This document shows, piece after piece, positions 35,472 to 46,897 of a stretch of DNA of 64,000 nt. Source of the DNA: Pseudomonas hamedanensis (GTDB lineage Bacteria; Pseudomonadota; Gammaproteobacteria; Pseudomonadales; Pseudomonadaceae); the NCBI RefSeq assembly GCF_014268595.2, contig NZ_CP077091.1:2812501-2876500 (forward strand). Reading direction: 5' to 3'. The notes under the pieces were generated by a model, which had not been told where the DNA came from, did not search any database, and saw only the letters and a list, made by a program, of their open reading frames with translations. Every line of letters begins with the position of its first letter. Position 1 is the stretch's first letter. The translations under genes and the position numbers were made by a program.

Positions 35472-36368
35472 TCAGCCGCGCGGGTGGTGTTTGGCGTGCA
35501 GGTCTTGCAGGCGGGCGCGGGCGACGTGGGTGTAAATCTGGGTTGTGGACAAGTCGCTGTGCCCGAGCAACATCTGCACCACGCGCAGGTCTGCACCGTG
35601 GTTGAGCAGGTGCGTGGCGAACGCATGGCGCAAGGTGTGCGGCGACAGCGACTTGCCGATCCCGGCGACCTTGGCCTGATGCTTGATCCGGTGCCAGAAA
35701 GTCTGGCGAGTCATCTGCTCACCGCGCTGGCTGGGGAACAGCACATCGCTGGGCCGGCCACCAAGCAGTTCACCGCGACCGTCACGCATGTAGCGTTCGA
35801 CCCAGACAATCGCCTCCTCGCCCATCGGCACCAAGCGCTCCTTGCTGCCCTTGCCCATCACCCGTAATACACCTTGGCGCAGGTTGACCTGTTCCAGTGT
35901 CAGACTGACCAGTTCAGTCACGCGCAAACCACAGGCATACAGCACCTCAAGCATGGCGCGGTCACGCTGGCCGATGGCTTCGCTCAGATCCGGCGCCTTG
36001 AGCAGCGCTTCGACGTCGGCTTCCGACAGGGATTTGGGCAATGGCCTACCGAGTTGCGGCATGTCGACGCGTAACGTCGGATCGACGCTGATCAGCTTTT
36101 CCCGGAGCAGATAGCGATAAAAGCCACGCACCCCGGAGAGGAATCTCGCGGTCGAGCGTGGCTTGTAGTTTTGCTCCAGACGCCACGACAGGTGGTCGAG
36201 AATCAATTCCCGGCCGGCGTTGATCAGTTCAAGGTTTTTCTCCTGCAACCAGCCGTTGAATAGCGCAAGGTCGCTGCGATAGGCGTCGCGGGTGTTGTCG
36301 GACAGGCCTTTCTCCAGCCATAAGGCGTCGAGGAATTGATCAATCAGCGGATGGTCGATGGCAGGCAT
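35472..36368 (-). CDS. xerD: Site-specific tyrosine recombinase XerD
   Basis: With XerC it resolves chromosome dimers at dif. It has 298 residues, the standard length. The SAM-like N-terminal domain is FLDALWLEKGLSDNTRDAYR. Catalytic elements: the first Arg in LYACGLRVTELVSL, the Lys in RVMGKGSKERLVPMG, HTLRHAFATHLLNHGADLRV, LLGHSDLSTTQIYTHVA with the Tyr nucleophile. This is the housekeeping recombinase, not an island integrase, as its place between dsbC and rplS is the Pseudomonas norm. Confidence 0.97.
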   Translation of the reverse strand: MPAIDHPLIDQFLDALWLEKGLSDNTRDAYRSDLALFNGWLQEKNLELINAGRELILDHLSWRLEQNYKPRSTARFLSGVRGFYRYLLREKLISVDPTLRVDMPQLGRPLPKSLSEADVEALLKAPDLSEAIGQRDRAMLEVLYACGLRVTELVSLTLEQVNLRQGVLRVMGKGSKERLVPMGEEAIVWVERYMRDGRGELLGGRPSDVLFPSQRGEQMTRQTFWHRIKHQAKVAGIGKSLSPHTLRHAFATHLLNHGADLRVVQMLLGHSDLSTTQIYTHVARARLQDLHAKHHPRG

Positions 36369-36509
36369 GGATACTCAGGGCAGGGCTTTTTCGCGCGGCG
36401 CGCAAATAGACAGTGAATGGGCGTCAGTCTTTCATAGCCGGCCAGATCAAGGAACAGCGAGATTCGCTGAACGAGGCGTTCGAGATGGATTTGCTAAATC
36501 GCAGGCAAC

Positions 36510-36537
36510 AAAAAAGCAGCCCGCAGGCTGCTTTTTT
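36510..36537. terminator. rplS operon terminator
   Basis: AAAAAAGCAGCC-CGCA-GGCTGCTTTTTT just after the rplS stop; a strong intrinsic terminator for the rpsP-rimM-trmD-rplS transcript. Confidence 0.93.
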
Positions 36538-36555
36538 CTGCATCGGAAGCTGGAC

Positions 36556-36906
36556 TTAAGCCAGTTTTTCCTTGATGCGAGCTGCTTTACCCGACAGGTC
36601 ACGCAGGTAGTACAGCTTGGCTTTACGTACGTCACCGCGACGCTTGACAGCCATGCTGTCGATTTGCGGCGAGTAGGTCTGGAAAGTACGTTCTACGCCA
36701 ACACCGTTGGAGATTTTACGAACGGTGAACGCACTGTTCACGCCGCGGTTACGCTTGGCGATGACAACGCCTTCGAACGCTTGCAGACGGGAACGATCGC
36801 CTTCCTTCACTTTCACCTGAACGACAATAGTGTCGCCTGGGGCGAAGGTAGGGATTTCTTTGGTCATCTGCTCTGCTTCGAGTGCAAGGATGATTTTGTT
36901 GGTCAT
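36556..36906 (-). CDS. rplS: 50S ribosomal protein L19
   Basis: A 116-residue large-subunit protein at the interface with 16S rRNA. Recognised from [60 protein letters not shown] and the end [12 protein letters not shown]. Last gene of the rpsP-rimM-trmD-rplS operon, 45 bp after trmD and followed by a strong terminator. Confidence 0.98.
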
Positions 36907-36951
36907 GCTGTGCTCCTAAGGTAAATCGTTCGATCTACCATCGATACGTTG

Positions 36952-37704
36952 TTAACTATCGTCCCGCTCGCGGATGTATTCCTCGAGCAGCTTCTTCTCT
37001 TCTCCAGAAAGCGAGCGGCTTTCCAGAAGATCGGCGCGTCGTTCATAGGTCCGACCAAGGGACTGCTGTAAACGCCAACGCCGGATATGCGCGTGATTGC
37101 CACTTAGCAACACGTCGGGAACACGCTGATCCGCATACACCTCCGGTCGGGTGTAGTGCGGGCAATCCAGCAGACCATCCGTAAAGGAATCTTCCTCAGC
37201 GGAATCCGCATGCCCTAAAGCTCCGGGCAGCAGTCGTGTAACCGCATCGATCAGGACCATGGCCGGCAGCTCGCCGCCAGACAATACATAGTCGCCAATC
37301 GACCACTCTTCATCGACATGAGCCTCAATAAAGCGCTCGTCAATGCCTTCGTAACGGCCGGCAATCAGGATCAATGCATCCGATTGTGCCAGCTCGCGTA
37401 CCGCCGACTGAGTCAGTTGACGGCCTTGGGGGGACAGGTAAATTACCTTCGCCGCCTCCCCGGCTGCTGCCTTGGCCTGAACCAGAGCATCTTCCAGGGG
37501 CTTGATCTTCATCACCATGCCCGGACCACCGCCAAACGGGCGATCGTCCACAGTGTGATGCCGATCCGTCGTGTAATCTCGCGGATTCCAGCAGGTCAGC
37601 TGCAACAGCCCCTGCTTGACCGCACGACTGGTGATGCCGTAATCGCCAATGGCAGAAAACATCTCGGGAAACAGACTGATCACTTCTACGCGCAAGTTAG
37701 CCAC
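36952..37704 (-). CDS. trmD: tRNA (guanine-37-N1)-methyltransferase
   Basis: Methylates G37 of tRNAs reading CNN codons, which prevents +1 frameshifting. It has 250 residues from GTG 37704 ([16 protein letters not shown]), a start that leaves 2 bp to the rimM stop; a longer frame would overlap rimM. The SPOUT trefoil-knot region is [60 protein letters not shown]. The C-terminus has [20 protein letters not shown]. Confidence 0.97.
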   Translation of the reverse strand: MANLRVEVISLFPEMFSAIGDYGITSRAVKQGLLQLTCWNPRDYTTDRHHTVDDRPFGGGPGMVMKIKPLEDALVQAKAAAGEAAKVIYLSPQGRQLTQSAVRELAQSDALILIAGRYEGIDERFIEAHVDEEWSIGDYVLSGGELPAMVLIDAVTRLLPGALGHADSAEEDSFTDGLLDCPHYTRPEVYADQRVPDVLLSGNHAHIRRWRLQQSLGRTYERRADLLESRSLSGEEKKLLEEYIRERDDS

Positions 37705-37706
37705 GT

Positions 37707-38243
37707 TTAGAAGTCCGCGTCCCAATCCACCTTCATCTCGCCCGCGGCCAGGTCGACGGCCAACACGCATTGCTCGGTATAGGGCAACAGGCGTTCGCGA
37801 TCATCCAGGCTGCCAGCGCAAGGCTTGACGACCATTACATCATTGGCGCCGGTTTCCAGAAGATGATCGATTTTCCCGAGCAGTTGCCCAAGGGTGTCGA
37901 TGACCTTCAGACCTTCCAGCTGGTACCAGTAGTACTCGCCATCGGTCAACTCAGCGAACAGGTTGCGCGGCACGCAGATCTCATAACCGGCCAGAAGACG
38001 AGCTTCTTCACGATCATCGAGACCCTTGAGCTTGGCGACCAGGAACTTGTCGCTCCCGCGTCCACTGACCAGCTCGACCTGTTTGACATTGCCTTCGCGC
38101 TTGAGCGTCCAGGTTTTGTACTGCAACAGGTTTTCAGTCGGATCAGTAAAGGAATACACCTTCACTTCGCCGCGAACGCCATGAACAGAATAAATTTTGC
38201 CAATAACGATCAAATCATCGGCAGCAGCAGGCGTCGCGTTCAT
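37707..38243 (-). CDS. rimM: 16S rRNA processing/30S maturation protein RimM
   Basis: Assists 30S head assembly and binds S19. It has 178 residues: the RimM N-terminal barrel ([20 protein letters not shown]) and a PRC-barrel C-terminal half ([53 protein letters not shown]). It lies 5 bp after rpsP and 2 bp before trmD in the conserved operon. Confidence 0.97.
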   Translation of the reverse strand: MNATPAAADDLIVIGKIYSVHGVRGEVKVYSFTDPTENLLQYKTWTLKREGNVKQVELVSGRGSDKFLVAKLKGLDDREEARLLAGYEICVPRNLFAELTDGEYYWYQLEGLKVIDTLGQLLGKIDHLLETGANDVMVVKPCAGSLDDRERLLPYTEQCVLAVDLAAGEMKVDWDADF

Positions 38244-38248
38244 ATTGC

Positions 38249-38500
38249 TCAGGCCGCAGCCTTGGCAGATTCCTTCAACAACTGAGCAACGCGCTCAGAA
38301 GGTTGTGCACCAACGCTCAGCCAGTAGGCAACGCGCTCTTGGTTCACGGACAGACGGATTTCCTGACCACGGGCAACAGGGTTGAAGAAACCAACCTGCT
38401 CTTTGTGGGAGCCGTCACGCGGGTTACGCGAGTCGGTTACGGTCAGGTGGTAAAACGGGCGCTTTTTGGAGCCGCCAAGGGCAAGACGGATTGTTAGCAT
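38249..38500 (-). CDS. rpsP: 30S ribosomal protein S16
   Basis: An 83-residue small-subunit protein: [60 protein letters not shown]. First gene of its operon. The 249-bp spacer to ffh upstream holds two short stems (CCCGCATCCTTGCGGG at 38703 and GCCGGT-GCGACG-ACCGGC near 38725) that could end ffh transcription. Confidence 0.98.
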   Translation of the reverse strand: MLTIRLALGGSKKRPFYHLTVTDSRNPRDGSHKEQVGFFNPVARGQEIRLSVNQERVAYWLSVGAQPSERVAQLLKESAKAAA

Positions 38501-38749
38501 GTGAACATCATTCCTGTAGTCGGTGCTGCAAATCTAAATGCACAGCGGGCATGGGTGCCCGAAAGGCCGCATATTCTAAGGAATATCCGGACTTTTGCAA
38601 ATGACTTTTTCCGGCGCCTGTGGCATGCCGTGCAGATTTGCATAGAGAGCCGTCGGTTAAAACGGCCAGTCAGCTCCCGCCGAGTGCGGGTTTGCTGTTG
38701 ATCCCGCATCCTTGCGGGGCCTGCGCCGGTGCGACGACCGGCCAGTTAG

Positions 38750-40126
<1,377 letters not shown>

Positions 40127-40336
40127 TGCGCGATCCTTTCAGGCCCTGTACAGACCGGGATAATGGCGGCCCAGACCGGAATCAACATGTGCTCGGCGAG
40201 CCTGCGGCGTGGGCAGGTCGCGGATTATAGCGAAGACTGCGGCCGGCGGACACCTCGCTGTCAGCTTGCTGAGTCTTTCGTGCGATAGCGGTTCTATGCC
40301 AAACTCAGCCCCTTTCGGGCTTGCCTAACAGGATTT

Positions 40337-41149
40337 ATGCTCCCCTTGTCACCCAGTTTGCTGACCACCCTCGCCGCCGCCCTTCTTTATGCCGCTGCGA
40401 CCCTTTATCAGAGCACCCGTCTGGCCACCGGCGCCAAGGCGAACAAGCGCCTGCTGGTTACCCTCGGCGTCCTCGCCGTCGTGGCCCACGGCGCCAGCTT
40501 GCTCACGCATCTGCTGACCCCGATCGGCCTGGGCCTGGATTTCTTCAGCGCCTCCAGCCTGATTGCCGCAGCGGTGATCGCCCTGACCCTGCTCGCCTGT
40601 TCACGGATCCCGGTGGAGAACCTGCTGGTGCTGCTGTTTCCGCTGGGCGCCATCACCGTGCTGCTGGCGCAGTTCGCGCCGACCGGCACGGTGCAGATCA
40701 TTGATGAAGAACCGGGCATCCTCGCCCATATTCTGCTGTCGATCCTCGCCTACGGCATGTTCACCATCGCGGTGTTCCAAGCGTTGTTGCTGCTGGTCCA
40801 GGACCACCAGCTCAAGCACAAGCACCCGTCCGGACTGATCAAGAACTTCCCGCCGCTGCAAACCATGGAAAGCCTGCTGTTCGGCTTCCTCTGGGCCGGC
40901 TGGACGCTGCTGTCGCTGTCGCTGATCTCCGGCTGGCTGTTCGTCGAGAATCTGTTTGCCCAGCACCTGGTGCACAAGACCTTGCTGGCGTGCCTGGCGT
41001 GGATCGTGTTCAGCGTGCTGCTGTGGGGCCGCAATCGTCTTGGCTGGCGCGGCCACAAGGCGATTCGCTGGACCCTCGCCGGTTTCTGCCTGCTGATGCT
41101 GGCGTATTTCGGCAGCAAACTGGTTCGTGAATACATTCTGCACATCTGA
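40337..41149 (+). CDS. CcsA/YpjD-type inner-membrane protein
   Basis: A 270-residue polytopic protein of the cytochrome-c-assembly (CcsA/HemX-like) superfamily, about eight hydrophobic segments. The core carries a Trp-rich stretch (FLWAGWTLLSLSLISGWLFV) and conserved His in HILLSILAYGMF and HKTLLACLAWIVFS, usual heme-handling positions in this family. Divergent from ffh. In enterobacteria the relative YpjD has no proven function, so heme or cation handling is only suggested. The next gene starts 12 bp later and is probably cotranscribed. Confidence 0.87.
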   Translation: MLPLSPSLLTTLAAALLYAAATLYQSTRLATGAKANKRLLVTLGVLAVVAHGASLLTHLLTPIGLGLDFFSASSLIAAAVIALTLLACSRIPVENLLVLLFPLGAITVLLAQFAPTGTVQIIDEEPGILAHILLSILAYGMFTIAVFQALLLLVQDHQLKHKHPSGLIKNFPPLQTMESLLFGFLWAGWTLLSLSLISGWLFVENLFAQHLVHKTLLACLAWIVFSVLLWGRNRLGWRGHKAIRWTLAGFCLLMLAYFGSKLVREYILHI

Positions 41150-41161
41150 CGGGCGGCATAA

Positions 41162-42394
41162 ATGGACGGTTTGCCCATAGGGCCGATGCTCGCGGTATTT
41201 GTCCTGCTGATTTTGTGGTCGGGACTGTTTACCGCCGTCGAAATCGCGCAGCAGCATCTGCTCGCGCAACGCACCGCCTCGCGCGCCAGCGATAAGCCGC
41301 TGGCGAAGCTGAGCTTCCCGCTCGACAGCCTGATCCTGTGCAACACCCTGTGTCGCGCGCTTGCGGTAATCATCGCAACGTTGCTGGCGATTTTCCTTTG
41401 TGAAGAAAACGGTCCATGGGCGGCTTGCCTCGGCGCGGGCGCCATCCTGCTGGTGTTTGCCGATTATTTCCCGCGCACCGTTGCCCGGCGCTATCCCGAT
41501 GCGGTGCTGACGTTCGGCAATGCCCTGCTGGCGGTGCCACTGCGAATCGTCTACCCGTTCGCCTGGCTATTCAGCCGTCTGAGCGCTTTGCTGATGACGC
41601 CGTTCACGCGCAAGACTCAGGTCGTGCAACAGAGTGAGGACGACCTGCCGGCCGATCATCAGGATGATTCCGAACACCCGGTTCGCGCCCATCCGGTGTC
41701 GGGCATCCACGCGCTGGAAAACATCACGGTCAATGACATTCTGGTCCCGCGCAGTGACGTCGACGGCATCAACCTTGACGATTCGATCGAAGAAATCATT
41801 GAGCAACTGCGCCACAACAGGCGCACGCGCCTGCCGCTGTTTCACAGCGACATCAATCAGGTCGAAGCGGTCCTCAACACCCGCCAGATCGGCCACTTGC
41901 TGAACAACGGCCAACTGACCCGCGAAGCACTGCTGGCGGCCAGTTACGAGCCGTACTTCGTCCCGGAAAGCACGCCGTTGCAACTGCAGTTGCTGAACTT
42001 TCACAAACAGCAGCGGCGCCTGGGCATGGTGGTCGACGAGTACGGCGAAGTGCTGGGTATCGTCACGCTGGAAGATATTCTTGAAGAGATCGTCGGCGAA
42101 TTCGAAAGCGAACACAGCCTCGAAAACCCGCACATTCATCCACAAGCCGACGGGCGCATGGTGATCGATGGCGCCGCCTCGATCCGCGAACTGAACAAGT
42201 GCCTGGGCTGGCATTTGCCGAGCGATGGTCCGAAGACGCTGAATGGTCTGGTGACCGAAGCGCTGGAGACCATTCCGGAGAGTGCGGTTTGTCTGAAGAT
42301 TGGCCGTTATCGCCTGGAAATCCTTGAGACCGAAGAGAACCGGGTGAGCAAGGTGTTGATCTGGCTTACGAGCCTGGCACCCGCCAAGGCCTAA
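41162..42394 (+). CDS. CNNM/HlyC-CorC family transporter-like protein
   Basis: A 410-residue protein with the DUF21/CNNM membrane domain (PMLAVFVLLILWSGLFTAVE, LLVFADYFPRTVARRY), a CBS pair (ITVNDILVPRSDVDGINLDD; LGMVVDEYGEVLGIVTLEDI LEEI) and a C-terminal CorC/HlyC FAD-like domain (ADGRMVIDGAASIRELNKCL). Members are linked to Mg/Co efflux (YfjD/CorB group). Cotranscription with the CcsA-like gene is likely from the 12-bp gap. Confidence 0.88.
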   Translation: MDGLPIGPMLAVFVLLILWSGLFTAVEIAQQHLLAQRTASRASDKPLAKLSFPLDSLILCNTLCRALAVIIATLLAIFLCEENGPWAACLGAGAILLVFADYFPRTVARRYPDAVLTFGNALLAVPLRIVYPFAWLFSRLSALLMTPFTRKTQVVQQSEDDLPADHQDDSEHPVRAHPVSGIHALENITVNDILVPRSDVDGINLDDSIEEIIEQLRHNRRTRLPLFHSDINQVEAVLNTRQIGHLLNNGQLTREALLAASYEPYFVPESTPLQLQLLNFHKQQRRLGMVVDEYGEVLGIVTLEDILEEIVGEFESEHSLENPHIHPQADGRMVIDGAASIRELNKCLGWHLPSDGPKTLNGLVTEALETIPESAVCLKIGRYRLEILETEENRVSKVLIWLTSLAPAKA

Positions 42395-42397
42395 GCC

Positions 42398-42548
42398 CTG
42401 TGGCGAGGGAGCTTGCTCCCGCCAAGGTCTAAGCCTTGTGGCGAGGGAGCTTGCTCCCGCTCGGGCGCGCAGCGGCCGCAAAATAGCGGCACCACATCAA
42501 TAGATAGGGCTGCTTCGCAACCCAGCGGGAGCAAGCTCCCTCGCCACA
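42398..42548. repeat. Three GGCGAGGGAGCTTGCTCCC repeats
   Basis: Two direct copies with surrounding CTAAGCC-TTGTGGCGAG context and one inverted copy (GGGAGCAAGCTCCCTCGCC) after the CorC-like gene. The remaining spacer up to 42803 holds the promoter of the MFS gene and no supported ORF. Confidence 0.85.
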
Positions 42549-42803
42549 TCATCATTTGCCTGCAGAATGGGCGAAGCTTTAATTGCGCTTGTTCGATTGT
42601 TAGCCCCCTTCCTATAATCGAGGCGCTTACCCAAGCGCCGTCGATCCCTGTGCTTACCCGGCACTCCATGGATCCCGACTGTTTCCGCTACACACCGACG
42701 ACTGTTCCTACTCGAAACAGCGATCGCGCCTCATCCCACATCCCTGGGTGTTCGACCATAATAATTCGCTCCAACGGAGCTCATGACTGTCAGGGATCAC
42801 CGC

Positions 42804-44120
42804 ATGACGACCCAAACCGCTTACAGCGAAACCGCGCCTGCCCAACCGACCAACTCCGCCACTCGCGTGGCGACGGCCAGCTTTATCGGCACCGCCATCG
42901 AGTTTTACGACTTCTATGTCTACGCCACCGCTGCGGCGCTGGTGATCGGGCCGGTGTTCTTTCCGCAGACGTCCGGGACAGCGCAAATGCTCTCGGCGTT
43001 TCTCACCTTTGGCATCGCTTTCCTTGCCCGCCCACTGGGTTCGGCGCTGTTCGGCCATTTCGGCGACCGCGTCGGCCGTAAATCGACGCTGGTCGCTTCG
43101 CTGCTGCTGATGGGCGTGTGTACAACCTTGATCGGCGTGCTCCCGGGCTACGACAGTATCGGTGCCTGGGCGCCGATTCTGCTCTGTGTACTACGTTTCG
43201 GTCAGGGCCTGGGCCTGGGTGGTGAATGGGGTGGCGCTGCGCTGCTGGCCACGGAAAACGCACCGAAAGGCAAACGCGCCTGGTTCGGCATGTTCCCGCA
43301 ACTCGGGCCATCGATTGGTTTCCTTGCAGCCAACGGTCTGTTCCTGACCCTGGCAATGACTCTGGATGACGAACAGTTCCGCAGTTGGGGCTGGCGCATT
43401 CCGTTTCTGCTCAGCGCCGCGCTGGTAATGGTCGGCCTCTACGTGCGCCTCAAGCTTCACGAAACGCCAGTGTTCGCCAACGCCATCGCCCGTCAGGAGC
43501 GGGTGAAGGTGCCGCTGGTCGAGCTGTTCAGTCAGTACTGGGCACCAACCTTGCTGGGCGCAGCGGCAATGGTGGTCTGCTATGCGCTGTTCTACATCTC
43601 GACGGTGTTTTCCCTCAGCTACGGCGTGTCCACGCTGGGTTATAGCCGAGAAACGTTTCTCGGCCTGCTGTGCTTTGCGGTGCTGTTCATGGCAGCGGCC
43701 ACGCCGTTGTCGGCTTGGGCTAGCGACCGTTATGGGCGCAAACCGGTGCTGATCATCGGTGGTGTACTGGCGATTCTTTCCGGGTTTCTGATGGAGCCGT
43801 TGCTGACTCAGGGTTCGACCTGGGGCGTGGCGCTGTTCCTGTGCATCGAATTGTTCTTGATGGGCGTGACGTTCGCGCCGATGGGAGCGCTGCTGCCTGA
43901 GCTGTTTCCGACCCATGTGCGTTACACCGGCGCGTCAGCGGCGTACAACCTGGGCGGGATCGTCGGCGCCTCGGCGGCACCGTTCTTTGCGCAGAAACTG
44001 GTGGCGATGGGCGGGTTGAGCTATGTCGGCGGGTATGTGTCGGCGGCGGCGGTGTTGAGTGTGATTGCGGTGTTGTGTTTGAAGGAGACCCGTGGCAATG
44101 ACCTGAATCGGGTCGCTTGA
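42804..44120 (+). CDS. MFS transporter, metabolite:H+ symporter (MHS) family
   Basis: A 438-residue, 12-helix permease. MHS features are ATASFIGTAIEFYDFYVYAT, the loop FGHFGDRVGRKSTLVASLLL, LRFGQGLGLGGEWGGAALLA, and the second-half loop AWASDRYGRKPVLI. This group includes shikimate, alpha-ketoglutarate and citrate importers; the substrate here cannot be assigned. ATG 42804 (MTTQTAYSE) is preferred over one 21 bases earlier because CAGGGAT sits 8 bases upstream. Confidence 0.9.
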   Translation: MTTQTAYSETAPAQPTNSATRVATASFIGTAIEFYDFYVYATAAALVIGPVFFPQTSGTAQMLSAFLTFGIAFLARPLGSALFGHFGDRVGRKSTLVASLLLMGVCTTLIGVLPGYDSIGAWAPILLCVLRFGQGLGLGGEWGGAALLATENAPKGKRAWFGMFPQLGPSIGFLAANGLFLTLAMTLDDEQFRSWGWRIPFLLSAALVMVGLYVRLKLHETPVFANAIARQERVKVPLVELFSQYWAPTLLGAAAMVVCYALFYISTVFSLSYGVSTLGYSRETFLGLLCFAVLFMAAATPLSAWASDRYGRKPVLIIGGVLAILSGFLMEPLLTQGSTWGVALFLCIELFLMGVTFAPMGALLPELFPTHVRYTGASAAYNLGGIVGASAAPFFAQKLVAMGGLSYVGGYVSAAAVLSVIAVLCLKETRGNDLNRVA

Positions 44121-44128
44121 TAGACAGC

Positions 44129-44195
44129 TATCGCGAGCAGGCTCACTCCTACAGGGGAACGCATTCCAAATTGTAGGAGTGAGCCTGCTCGCGAT
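44129..44195. repeat. REP doublet
   Basis: Facing TATCGCGAGCAGGCTCACTC and GAGTGAGCCTGCTCGCGAT between convergent MFS and purT genes. Confidence 0.85.
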
Positions 44196-44209
44196 GGGCG
44201 CGACTCGGT

Positions 44210-45391
44210 TTAGAGTTCTACAACAACCGCCTGAGACGCACGAGTCGCCTTGGCACGCGCGGCCTCGATCGATTCATCGCGCGCCAGCGCCACGCCCATG
44301 CGGCGCTGGCCGTTCACTTCTGGCTTGCCGAACAGGCGCAGCGCGGTATCCGGCTCGCTCAACGCGGCGCCCAGGTTGGCGAACGCGGTCTGGGTCGACT
44401 GCCCTTCCACCAGAATCACCGCCGACGCCGAAGGCCCGAACTGACGAATCAGCGGCACCGGCAAGCCCAGAATGGCCCGGGCGTGCAGGGCGAACTGCGA
44501 CAGATCCTGAGAAATCAGCGTGACCAGGCCAGTGTCATGCGGACGCGGCGACACTTCGCTGAACCACACCTGATCGCCCTTGATGAACAACTCGACGCCA
44601 AACAGGCCACGACCACCCAGCGCCTCCGTCACCGCTTTGGCGACGCGCTCGGATTCAGCCAGGGCAATTGGACTCATGGCCTGCGGCTGCCAGGATTCCT
44701 GGTAATCGCCCTTCTCCTGACGGTGACCGACCGGAGCACAGAAGGTGGTGCCGCCGATGTGGCGCACGGTCAGCAGGGTGATTTCGTAATCGAAATCGAT
44801 GAAGCCTTCGATGATCACCCGACCTTTGCCGGCACGACCGCCCTCTTGCGCGTAATCCCAGGCTTTCTGCACATCATCGGCGCTGCGCAGCAGGCTCTGG
44901 CCTTTGCCCGAGGAGCTCATCACCGGCTTGACCACACAAGGGAAACCCAGGTCCTGCACGGCTTTGCTGTAATCCTCGAAGGTGTCGGCAAAGTGGTACG
45001 GCGAGGTCGGCAGGTCCAGCTCTTCAGCGGCCAGACGACGGATGCCTCCGCGGTTCATGGTCAGCTGTGCAGCACGGGCCGTCGGGATCACGGTAAAGCC
45101 TTCGGCCTCCAGCTCAACCAGGGTGGCGGTGGCGATGGCTTCGATTTCCGGCACGATGAAGTGCGGCTTCTCGGCCTCGATCACCGCACGCAGGGCGGCG
45201 CCGTCGAGCATGTTGATCACGTGGCTGCGGTGGGCGACTTGCATGGCCGGCGCATTGGCGTAGCGATCGACGGCAATCACTTCAACGCCGAGGCGCTGCA
45301 ATTCGATTACCACTTCCTTGCCCAACTCACCACAGCCACACAGCAATACGCGGGTCGCGGTTGGCGACAATGGAGTTCCGATACGGGTCAT
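44210..45391 (-). CDS. purT: Formate-dependent GAR transformylase
   Basis: Phosphoribosylglycinamide formyltransferase 2: uses formate and ATP in the third step of purine synthesis. It has 393 residues: [20 protein letters not shown] at the N-terminus, ATP-grasp elements [69 protein letters not shown] folate-independent alternative to PurN. Single gene. Confidence 0.97.
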   Translation of the reverse strand: MTRIGTPLSPTATRVLLCGCGELGKEVVIELQRLGVEVIAVDRYANAPAMQVAHRSHVINMLDGAALRAVIEAEKPHFIVPEIEAIATATLVELEAEGFTVIPTARAAQLTMNRGGIRRLAAEELDLPTSPYHFADTFEDYSKAVQDLGFPCVVKPVMSSSGKGQSLLRSADDVQKAWDYAQEGGRAGKGRVIIEGFIDFDYEITLLTVRHIGGTTFCAPVGHRQEKGDYQESWQPQAMSPIALAESERVAKAVTEALGGRGLFGVELFIKGDQVWFSEVSPRPHDTGLVTLISQDLSQFALHARAILGLPVPLIRQFGPSASAVILVEGQSTQTAFANLGAALSEPDTALRLFGKPEVNGQRRMGVALARDESIEAARAKATRASQAVVVEL

Positions 45392-45491
45392 CTCAGGTCC
45401 TCAAAGAAGCGGATCATCGAGGAAAGCAACGCCAGACGCGCTTTCCGTGGGGAGAAAGCGCGGCATTTTACATGAACCCGAGGGTTTGGCT

Positions 45492-45959
45492 TCAGCTGGC
45501 GACAGCCTGTTTGCGCTCGCGCCAGGCCATGATCAGCCAGACGGCGGTGACGCCGGCAAACTTCGACGCCAGCGCGGTGATGATCACCGGCGGGGTCAGC
45601 AGGTCGATCATGCCGAAGAAAATGAACGTATCCAGCGGAATGCTCAACGCCGAACTGATCCACAAGCGGTCACGCAGCGGACGCTTGGTGATGCTGAACA
45701 CCAGCCAGTCAATGCACTCGGAAACGGCGAACGCGGTGGCGCTGGCCAGGGCAATGGAAGGATCGGACGTCACGTAGGACAGCACCAGCGCCGCCAGCAT
45801 CGCCACAATCGCACCATGACCGAAACGGGTTTGCACCATGTCGCGCAGCACAAACACCAACCCGCCCCACGCCGACCAGATGATGTCCAGGTGCGGCGCG
45901 GTGGAAAAAGCGAAGTTGATCAGCACGACGCTGCTGATGTAGGCGATGAGGAAAATCAT
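45492..45959 (-). CDS. VUT family transporter (YhhQ-like)
   Basis: A 155-residue, about five-helix membrane protein: FLIAYISSVVLINFAFSTAP, VFVLRDMVQTRFGHGAIVAM, ATAFAVSECIDWLVFSITKR, DTFIFFGMIDLLTPPVIITA. The VUT group includes queuosine-precursor (preQ0) importers such as YhhQ, but this is a short version, so substrate is uncertain. No preQ1 riboswitch was recognised upstream; a 6-bp hairpin (45968-45988) covers the ribosome site. Confidence 0.8.
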   Translation of the reverse strand: MIFLIAYISSVVLINFAFSTAPHLDIIWSAWGGLVFVLRDMVQTRFGHGAIVAMLAALVLSYVTSDPSIALASATAFAVSECIDWLVFSITKRPLRDRLWISSALSIPLDTFIFFGMIDLLTPPVIITALASKFAGVTAVWLIMAWRERKQAVAS

Positions 45960-46038
45960 GAAGGTGGCCTGTGAATGTGGCGCACAGGTTACTTCAGGCT
46001 GTGTTGTGAGCCAATAAGATGTAGTGAATGTACTGGCC

Positions 46039-46107
46039 TCTTCGCGGGCAAGCCCGCTCCCACATGAGATCTCATTCCAAATGTGGGAGCGGGCTTGCTC
46101 GCGAAAG
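46039..46107. repeat. REP doublet
   Basis: Facing TTCGCGGGCAAGCCCGCTCC and GGAGCGGGCTTGCTCGCGAA upstream of the VUT gene. Confidence 0.85.
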
Positions 46108-46114
46108 CGGTGGT

Positions 46115-46330
46115 TCAGACGCCTGACTTCGCGGGAATCATCCAGACTAATCCACTCGCCTTCGCCCGCTCATGGCACAACCCCAGCACCACGCGGCGCT
46201 CATCATTGCTCATGCGGCCCCAACGGGTGATCTCTGCGACCGTGCGCTGGCACCCGGTGCAAACATCATCGTCGTCCAGCGCGCAAATATTCACACAGGG
46301 CGAGGCGACGGGACGTTCGACGGCAGTCAT
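46115..46330 (-). CDS. DUF1289 domain protein
   Basis: A 71-residue protein with the cysteine pattern of DUF1289: [20 protein letters not shown], then [16 protein letters not shown]. The four cysteines probably bind a metal. Function unknown. The ATG overlaps the gamma-carbonic anhydrase stop by 4 bp, so the two are translated together. Confidence 0.9.
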   Translation of the reverse strand: MTAVERPVASPCVNICALDDDDVCTGCQRTVAEITRWGRMSNDERRVVLGLCHERAKASGLVWMIPAKSGV

Positions 46331-46851
46331 TCTTCCTGCTCAACCAGATCGCGGGCATAACGCTGCGAGTTATGCACATAGTGCGCGGCGCTGACTTCGA
46401 GCATGTTCTTTTGCGCCTCGGTCAGTTCCCGTACGACTTTTCCAGGCGAGCCCATCACCAGCGAACCGTCGGGAATTTCCTTGCCTTCGCCGATCAGCGA
46501 ATTGGCGCCGATGATGCAGTTCCTGCCAATCTTCGCGCCGTTGAGAATCACCGCGTTGATACCGATCAGGCTGTAATCGCCAACGGTGCAGCCGTGCAGC
46601 ATGGCGTTGTGGCCGATGGTCACGCCAGTGCCGATGGTCAATGGATAGCCCATGTCCGTGTGCATCACCGTGCCGTCCTGAACGTTGCTGTTTTTGCCAA
46701 TCAGGATCAGTTCGTTGTCGCCGCGCAGCACGGCGTTGAACCAGACGTTGGCGCCTTCTTCCAGTCTGACCTTGCCGACCAGCACGGCATTGGGGGCGAC
46801 CCAGCTCTGCGGGTGAGTCTCGACGCGGGCGTCGCCCAGGCGGTATTTCAT
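46327..46851 (-). CDS. Gamma-carbonic-anhydrase-like hexapeptide protein
   Basis: A 174-residue left-handed beta-helix protein starting [20 protein letters not shown]. Hexapeptide repeats run through residues 15-140. The three zinc-type histidines are in [17 protein letters not shown], as in the gamma-CA/YrdA group; whether it hydrates CO2 is unproven for many members. ATG 46851 is the conserved start; a longer frame would overlap the Nudix gene. Cotranscribed with the DUF1289 gene. Confidence 0.92.
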   Translation of the reverse strand: MKYRLGDARVETHPQSWVAPNAVLVGKVRLEEGANVWFNAVLRGDNELILIGKNSNVQDGTVMHTDMGYPLTIGTGVTIGHNAMLHGCTVGDYSLIGINAVILNGAKIGRNCIIGANSLIGEGKEIPDGSLVMGSPGKVVRELTEAQKNMLEVSAAHYVHNSQRYARDLVEQEE

Positions 46852-46897
46852 GTTGTTTTCCTCGGGGCTTACGGTGTTCGGCCACTCGAACGGCGGC

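Noticed and set aside
35472..36368. Tyrosine recombinase considered as an island integrase
   Set aside because: Sequence and position match housekeeping XerD next to dsbC; no attachment repeats or cargo adjoin it.
45960..46040. preQ1 riboswitch upstream of the VUT gene
   Set aside because: No match to the preQ1-I aptamer could be seen; only a short hairpin over the ribosome site.
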